Assembly (NCBI RefSeq): GCF_019649055.1
Contig: NW_026570651.1
Location: 1-22,968, forward strand
Source: Paramacrobiotus metropolitanus
Taxonomy: Eukaryota; Tardigrada; Eutardigrada; Parachela; Macrobiotidae
Direction of reading: 5' to 3'
DNA length: 22,968 nucleotides
Shown here one piece after another: positions 18,201 through 22,968 of the stretch. The position numbers were made by a program, and so were the translations under genes. Position 1 is the first letter of the stretch. The number at the start of each line of letters is the position of its first letter. The notes beneath the pieces are model-generated. The model made no database searches. It had not been told where the DNA came from and saw nothing but the letters and a program-made list of their open reading frames with translations.

Positions 18201-18327
18201 TTTCTAATTTATGCTAATAAAGTACGCGTTATCTTGCAGAATTTCGTTGAAGGCAATTCTCTGATCAATTTTCCTCACGTCTGCACGCGCTCGCCATGTG
18301 GCCTGGTTTCTAATTTATGCTAATAAA
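18201..18327 (+). repeat. 5' repeat block of the retroelement remnant
   Basis: Two copies of a 21-bp word starting TTTCTAATTTATGCTAATAA (18201-18221, 18307-18327) bracket the 73-bp terminal repeat copy (18220-18292). The 106-bp spacing makes this look like a partial tandem duplication of the element's 5' end. Confidence 0.75.
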
Positions 18328-18511
18328 AGGACAGTTAGCTAGCTAAGTGAAGTTAAATTCGTGGTAAATTCCATGTATTGCTTTGTTTCGCGTCGGCTCA
18401 GCCCACCTTCTTTGTTATGCCTGGCGAATACGCGTGAGTTGCCGTCGGCCGTGCACACGGCCCGACTGCCTTTTGCATTATCTTCTGATCAGTCGTGTTG
18501 ACGAGCCGTTG

Positions 18512-18518
18512 TATAAAA
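18512..18518 (+). promoter_or_regulatory. TATA-like box in the retroelement leader
   Basis: GTATAAAAACAC at 18511-18522 contains a good TATAAAA. It lies about 770 bp upstream of the gag start, and a strong acceptor-like polypyrimidine tract ending CAACAG at 19240 lies just before the ATG, so a spliced leader is conceivable. No transcript evidence is available. Confidence 0.3.
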
Positions 18519-19124
18519 ACACAGCCGGTACTTTGCGATTGCTTTATGCGGCTAGTTGTTTCGAAAACGGCTCGGCTTACATGTTCAGCAATGCATTAAT
18601 CAGGTGACAGACAGAACATTTTGTGCAAAGTACGGTAATTCATTCACGCAGAGTTACAATGGAGGCTATAACACTGCAACAGACAGATCGTATGCAGCAG
18701 CTCGCAAACGCGAGCGCCAGCTTTATTTTAACGCGCAATGGCGCTAACCGGCTCGGGCAGAGCAAGACGTTCAACAGAACCAGACTAAGAGAATTCTAAA
18801 CAGGTAGACAGCAAGCACATCTCTAGGGAAGGCGCCAATCCTCTGCTTCGACTGATCTCCCTGTCTCCTTCCATTTGGCACGATTGGTACTGCGGACATC
18901 ACAGGCCTTTCAGTCCAAGCCGTTACTGAGTAGCCAGGGTGGTATTGTGATCCTCCATCTCCCGTGCCCGTCTCCGTGGTGGTATTGCTGCCTCAGCCAA
19001 GCACTTCGCACACAGGCCTTGCGGGCCGTGCACTCGCAGCCTGAACTCAGAGTGGTCACCCATCTAAGTCCAAACCGCGCTCGATGTAGACTATCTTTCA
19101 AAACCCGAAGGTTTATCCATCTAG

Positions 19125-19182
19125 CCACAACGAGTGTGCTTTCCACAACGAGTGTGCTTCCACAACGAGTGTGCTTCCACAT
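19125..19182 (+). repeat. Three tandem 17-18-bp units
   Basis: CCACAACGAGTGTGCTT is repeated three times (one copy with an extra T) and breaks off at CCACATC. It lies in the leader of the gag-like gene. Confidence 0.85.
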
Positions 19183-19281
19183 CATTCTGATGATTAGCGC
19201 TCTCCTGTTTTTCATCTCTTCACTTATTTTCCCTCAACAGTTCCATAAATTAAGAAATTCCACCAGTGGAAACAGTAAATA

Positions 19282-20543
19282 ATGCCTCCGGCCACCAGGA
19301 GCAAGAAAACTGTTAAAAAGCAACGCAGTGCCGTCGGGAACCCTCGCAAGAAAGTGCCATCAAGAAAGCGCCTTAAAAGTGTCATTGTTCGGCCTGAGCC
19401 ATCTGGATCGAGCGATGTTCAGTTAATGGAGCCTACTCTTCAGTCCGTCTTCCAGCAGCAGCAAAAACATCAGCAGCAGCTGGACTCGCTGCTCACCATC
19501 ATGAAATCTAAGCAGCCTCAAGCAATCCGGCAGCTGTCGCCTTCGTCAAACCTTCAGATCCAGCTTGGTAAAGACTTCGGGAGAATCGTGCGCCAGGTGG
19601 ACTCTGCAAACAAGGCGGATAAAAGAAAACGCAAGCGTCATCAGAAACGAGGTGAGAAAAGTGGTTCCTCATCCTCTGAACAGGAAAGCGACAGTGACAG
19701 CTCGTCGGAGCGTAGCGCAGTGCCCCAGCGCCAAGGCAACCGCCCTGATGTGTTCAGCCACTTAGGGCCACCGATGCTGCAACCGTCTGCATCTCATTCT
19801 TCTGTTCAGCAGCTACCATCCATTTCGCATAAAAAGCTACGAAACAAATTGCTAGACCTTTCGGAATATGTGGACTTTGATCTGCTGCTGCGGCGAAACA
19901 GGGTCGAAAAGCCCAAAAGCTGCAGTCGAATCTGTCCTTTGTGGATGGGAAGATAACCCTTACCCCTGAAGATGGCAAAGTCAGAATTGACTCGTTCGAG
20001 GCATAGGCAGGGGCCTTTTCCGTATTTGCCAGCTACCGCATCACTGTTGCACCGCAGTTAAGCGCGAAGTTTTTCAAATACCTGGCCATTGTTGCGTCGT
20101 ATGCTGAGCGTGACGTACCAACCGCTAATTGGCTTGAGTATGACAGGCAGTTCCGTGCGTTCATGACCAGCCACCCGCGGGAGTACGATCTCTGGGCGCA
20201 TCAGCATTGGGATACGTACATCGACTGTATCCAAAATCCGCTTCGTAACACGCGTGTAGAGCCGACTGACAATATTCGCCGTGTGAAGGAACCGAAGAAG
20301 GACGACGAATGCCGCAACTGTGGCATGGCTGGGCACTTTATTAGCAGTTGCCCGCTGCCACGGAAGGGGCAACCGGGGCATGGGCAGCCCCTTCAAAGCG
20401 TTCCCGCCGCTGAAGCAGATATCTGTCGAAATTTTAATTTCGGCAGCTGCACGACGCCCTGCAAAGCGCACCGGATTTACACTTGTTTCCGATGTGGGGA
20501 TTCCGGCCACCGGGCCGTCAACTGTACGAAAGCCGACCCTTAA
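19282..20543 (+). pseudogene. Gag-like zinc-knuckle protein, one frame change and one stop
   Basis: ATG at 19282 follows an acceptor-like tract by about 40 bp. The N-terminal segment (to 19956 in its own frame) has basic nuclear-signal-like clusters (RSKKTVKKQR, KRKRHQKR), a Gln-rich run and an acidic Ser-rich run (SGSSSSEQESDSDSSSER). Near 19900-19912 the coding signal moves to another frame, where an in-frame TAG at 20004-20006 (probably an altered Trp codon) precedes a conserved-looking helical region (to about 20290). Two zinc sites follow: a CX2CX4HX4C knuckle at 20310-20351, then a CX7CX3CX2H cluster starting at 20424 and a second CX2CX4HX4C knuckle at 20484-20525. This knuckle plus CCCH-like plus knuckle layout is what I associate with gag proteins of DIRS/Ngaro-type elements. 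The intact protein would be roughly 420 residues. Nucleic-acid binding is inferred from the knuckles. Confidence 0.65.
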
Positions 20544-20770
20544 GGTGACAGTGCCGGCGGGTGTGCGTTTCCATGCATGATGCACCACGCCATCGCCGTC
20601 GCCGGACTGCTTGCCGATTATCCGCTTGCCGACTACAAATGACATGGTAAAACTACTGCTACGATGGCCGCATCTGTGCCTGATGCTAATCCTATAAGCC
20701 GGGCGCTGGTGATGTCATCGTTACAGCCGCTACGTTCAACACCCCGGGCCATCTCAGCCTGAGAAACTTT

Positions 20771-20901
20771 ACCGGACCGGACAGATTGTTTGGGGGCAGT
20801 CGGGCGGAAGTGGGTATCAGATACACGTTCTGGTGAGGTCGCCACCTGCACCCTCGATGTCGCATACGCCGCCGCGCCGCCGACCTGCACTCCCGCAAAC
20901 A
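20771..20901 (+). repeat. Direct repeat, first copy
   Basis: Starts ACCGGACCGGACAGATTGTT, contains TGGGGGCAGTCGGG, and ends CTCCCGCAAACAC. It matches 21100-21232 with scattered substitutions; the offset is 329 bp. Confidence 0.8.
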
Positions 20902-21099
20902 CGTAATCTGTTCTTGTCGCTGCACGCTTGTGTAGTTGCAATCGTCGCTTATGATCATGCCGCCGGACACTGGAGGGATATCGCCGTTAGAAGCGCTACC
21001 AATTGCCTGACCGCGAAATCCAGCTGGACCGACACTGGCGAAGCAGCTACCTTACCGTTACATTTCACCACTCCGTGCAACCTTCCATTATGAACCCTT

Positions 21100-21232
21100 A
21101 CCGGACGGAATAATTTGTTTGGGGGCAGTCGGGTGGATGTGGGGATATCGGAAGCTCGAACCGGTGAGGTCATCACCTGCACCTTCGATTTCGCATATGC
21201 CGCCGCGCCGCCGACCTGTTCTACCCGCAAAC
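21100..21232 (+). repeat. Direct repeat, second copy
   Basis: Contains TTTGTTTGGGGGCAGTCGGG and TATGCCGCCGCGCCGCCGAC in the same order as 20771-20901. It lies about 50 bp before the 3' copy of the 73-bp terminal repeat. Confidence 0.8.
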
Positions 21233-21279
21233 GCCCAATTCCTTCTGCTGCGTTTTGTACGGAATTTCCACAAGAATTT

Positions 21280-21352
21280 AAGTACGCGTTATCTTGCAGA
21301 ATTTCATCGAAGGCAATTCTCTGATCAATTTTCCTCACGCCCGCACGCGCTC
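21280..21352 (+). repeat. 3' copy of the 73-bp terminal direct repeat
   Basis: Starts AAGTACGCGTTATCTTGCAG and contains AAGGCAATTCTCTGATCAAT. It differs from 18220-18292 at only four positions, a much stronger match than the surrounding decayed sequence would give by chance. Confidence 0.9.
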
Positions 21353-21833
21353 CTTATACTGCGGCGCAAAGCATCGGCTTCTGGGAGAACCATCAGCAAG
21401 CGAAACCGACGAAATGACAATACACATGGCAGGTAACCTATTAGTTGCATGATAATAACTATCTACATCCGTAACCACGTATACACGATTGATAATGTAG
21501 CCAATGTTTGGGCGAACGGCTGAACCGATTTCGACGCGGCCAAGTGCATTAAATTCGTCTCAACGGCGCGAATGTTTTTACGCTATTGCGCCATCGATAC
21601 GCCCCAAAAGGGAAGGAGCAGCCCCAAAAAACAAATTGTTGCCATGGGCCCCCATAGACATACATGGTAAATGCATTGTCTGTTCGCGGACCGTTCGAAA
21701 ACCCCTGACAGACCGCGGCCTTCGGCATCGGCACGTTACAAAGTATTAAAAATTTAAGAAACATGTGCAAAAATTAATTGCATTCAATCCCACCAGCGTG
21801 ATCGGTATACCTCGTATTCTTTCATATACGATA
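21353..21833. other. No recognisable gene
   Basis: Short overlapping frames only (for example 21504-21749 plus and 21549-21770 minus occupy the same bases). The retroelement may extend some way into this region, because no clear 3' boundary is visible after 21352. Confidence 0.4.
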
Positions 21834-21978
21834 TTTCTTAGGTTTCTTAGGTCTCTCAGGTTTCTTAGGTATTCTTAGGTTTCTCAGGTTTCTTAGGTTT
21901 CTTAGGTTTCTTAGGCTTTCTTAGGGTTTCTAAAGTTTTCTTAGACTTTTTTTTCTTAAATTTCGTAGTTTTCTTAGC
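21834..21978. repeat. 10-bp minisatellite TTTCTTAGGT
   Basis: About 13-14 units of TTTCTTAGGT with variants (TCTCTCAGGT, ATTCTTAGGT, TTTCTTAGGC). The array becomes less regular toward its 3' end. Confidence 0.9.
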
Positions 21979-22968
21979 GGCTGGGACCAATGCGATCAAC
22001 CGTTGCGAAGTGTGCATTTCGTAACAAACTTGCGCCGCAAAAGTTTGTGTACGGAAGTAAATCCCGTAAACTGGTTATATGAATACTAACTACGTGACAA
22101 GGGTCCTCGACACTTTGCCGTTGGAGCGAATGTTCTCCCGTTCCACACATCCAATCTGCACGCTCTAAAGTGCTACAGAATCCTTTCAGTGTCGAGAGTG
22201 TTCCTGCATCATAAGTTTTTTGGAAAGCCCAATCCCTACAGTCCAGTGGTCACTCAAAAGCTTGTTGCCATCGTGGCCATTAGCTTAACATGGGCTGTTT
22301 GTATATCCCCAGATTACATTACAATTATTGTTATTACATCAAATTTTCATTGAAACTAACGAACTGCGAATACAAAATAACAGATTCTGCTCATGCCTGT
22401 TTATTTTGTTAGTGCCTCCTTAATGTAATAAACATCGTGCCATTATTTATTACATATGTAATTAACCTTTTAACATGCTCGAAATCCTAAGACATTATTC
22501 ATCCGTGCTGGGCTTGTACATAGTTATTTTGTATTAGTTGTTTACACTGAGGCAGGAGTACCCAAAAAACCCTTAACGTAAGAAAATAAAGCCTCGTCAG
22601 GAATATCGCCAGACATTGAACTGTAACGCTAAAATCTCGGTTGCTAATTAACTATTTAATAAAAATACTTATTTGCCTATATTTAGCAATTATGTGCTAA
22701 GGCGAACGCACTATTAGGCCCTGAGAAACATGACATACTTTACATTACCAGTGATTACTTATTCTGGGACACAAAGATTTCTGTGTTAATTTCCTTTTCG
22801 CAATGTTGTGAACTGTCACGGTGTTATTATTACTATTAAATAGATTAAAGTTCTCTTGATTCACGCACACGAGCTTATCTCATGGCAAAAGCTGTTGCAG
22901 CCATGAAATATACCCGCGCATTAACGAAGTTACTAAAACAAAACCGCTGTATGCAACAATAAAATTAT
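21979..22968. other. No recognisable gene
   Basis: AT-rich DNA without long frames, tandem repeats or transposon ends that I can identify. AATAAA occurs at 22585-22590, but no gene precedes it on this strand. Confidence 0.45.

Larger units (their letters stand above)
20544..21279. other. Non-coding tail of the retroelement remnant
   Basis: GC-richer than the flanks, with several short open frames on both strands but no reverse transcriptase, RNase H or recombinase motif. It holds a direct repeat of about 130 bp (20771-20901 and 21100-21232). Confidence 0.5.
18201..21352 (+). mobile_element. Retroelement remnant (DIRS/Ngaro-like?), about 3.1 kb, gag only
   Basis: A 73-bp sequence at 18220-18292 is repeated in the same orientation at 21280-21352 (69 of 73 matches), 3060 bp apart. 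Between them lie a possible promoter, a decayed zinc-knuckle gag and a degenerate non-coding tail with its own pair of about 130-bp direct repeats. At the 5' side the 73-bp segment sits between two copies of TTTCTAATTTATGCTAATAA (18201 and 18307). Short non-LTR terminal repeats with extra internal repeats recall the split direct repeats of DIRS/Ngaro tyrosine-recombinase elements, though the order here is not the textbook A1-B1-A2-B2. There is no reverse transcriptase, RNase H or recombinase, so it is non-autonomous or truncated. A degraded LTR element is the alternative. Confidence 0.55.

Noticed and set aside
18383-18747. Short open frames in the leader of the retroelement
   Set aside because: Two overlapping frames with no motif; the region is better explained as untranslated leader between the 5' repeat block and gag.
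21834-21978. TTTCTTAGGT array considered as a telomere-like or CRISPR-like repeat
   Set aside because: The unit is not a known telomeric motif, it has no unique spacers, and it degrades gradually as ordinary minisatellites do.

Overview
The window looks like repeat-rich intergenic or heterochromatin-like DNA from a eukaryote, most likely a non-vertebrate animal; the species cannot be told from the sequence. There are no long intact genes, no bacterial-style operons, and no intact rRNA or tRNA. What can be read is dominated by transposable-element wreckage: decayed retroelement gag genes, non-autonomous DNA transposons (some nested), a satellite array and several minisatellites. The few host-like coding candidates are short, unrecognised, and partly bounded by splice-like signals.

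Layout. 1-1129: no gene seen. 1139-2259: a Mutator-like non-autonomous element with two 148-bp terminal inverted repeats and a near-perfect 9-bp target duplication. Its right arm was later hit by a 315-bp TA-flanked MITE (1904-2218). 2294-2503: small possible first exon. 3145-3360: two 108-bp tandem units carrying TATA-like motifs. 3685-3841: a promoter-like cluster (two perfect CRE palindromes, a CCAAT box, a CACGTG E-box). 3985-6953: a decayed retroelement gag-like gene (possible N-myristoylation signal, coiled coil, Pro/Thr/Gln-rich tract) with at least three stops and three frame changes, cut off by a hAT-like MITE (6954-7121). 7552-7938: possible terminal exon. 8746-10076: a second, partial Mutator-like arm split by a 1.2-kb Harbinger-like non-autonomous element (8828-10053) that carries three strong hairpins. 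10077-10204: a second hAT-like fragment.

10235-10564 is a 109-residue unrecognised ORF. 10626-11170 is an 80-bp satellite array in which most units hold several AGGTCA-type half-sites. Diverged relatives of the satellite unit recur, in opposite orientations, at 13.4 and 14.9 kb. 11.6-12.05 kb is AT-rich degenerate repeat. 12.67-13.03 kb holds two related blocks in which GTATTC-like hexamers recur exactly every 11 bp. 16418-16748 (minus) is a possible small gene broken by one frame change.

18201-21352 is a roughly 3.1-kb retroelement remnant bounded by a 73-bp direct repeat. It encodes a gag-like protein with two zinc knuckles (one frame change, one stop) and no reverse transcriptase. The zinc-finger layout and the repeat arrangement suggest a DIRS/Ngaro-type (tyrosine recombinase) element, but that assignment is inference. 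A 10-bp TTTCTTAGGT minisatellite lies at 21834-21978, and the remainder is featureless AT-rich DNA.

No functional multi-gene system is visible. The interest lies in insertion history (nested transposons whose removal restores the target), in phased repeats, and in possible regulatory content of the repeats.
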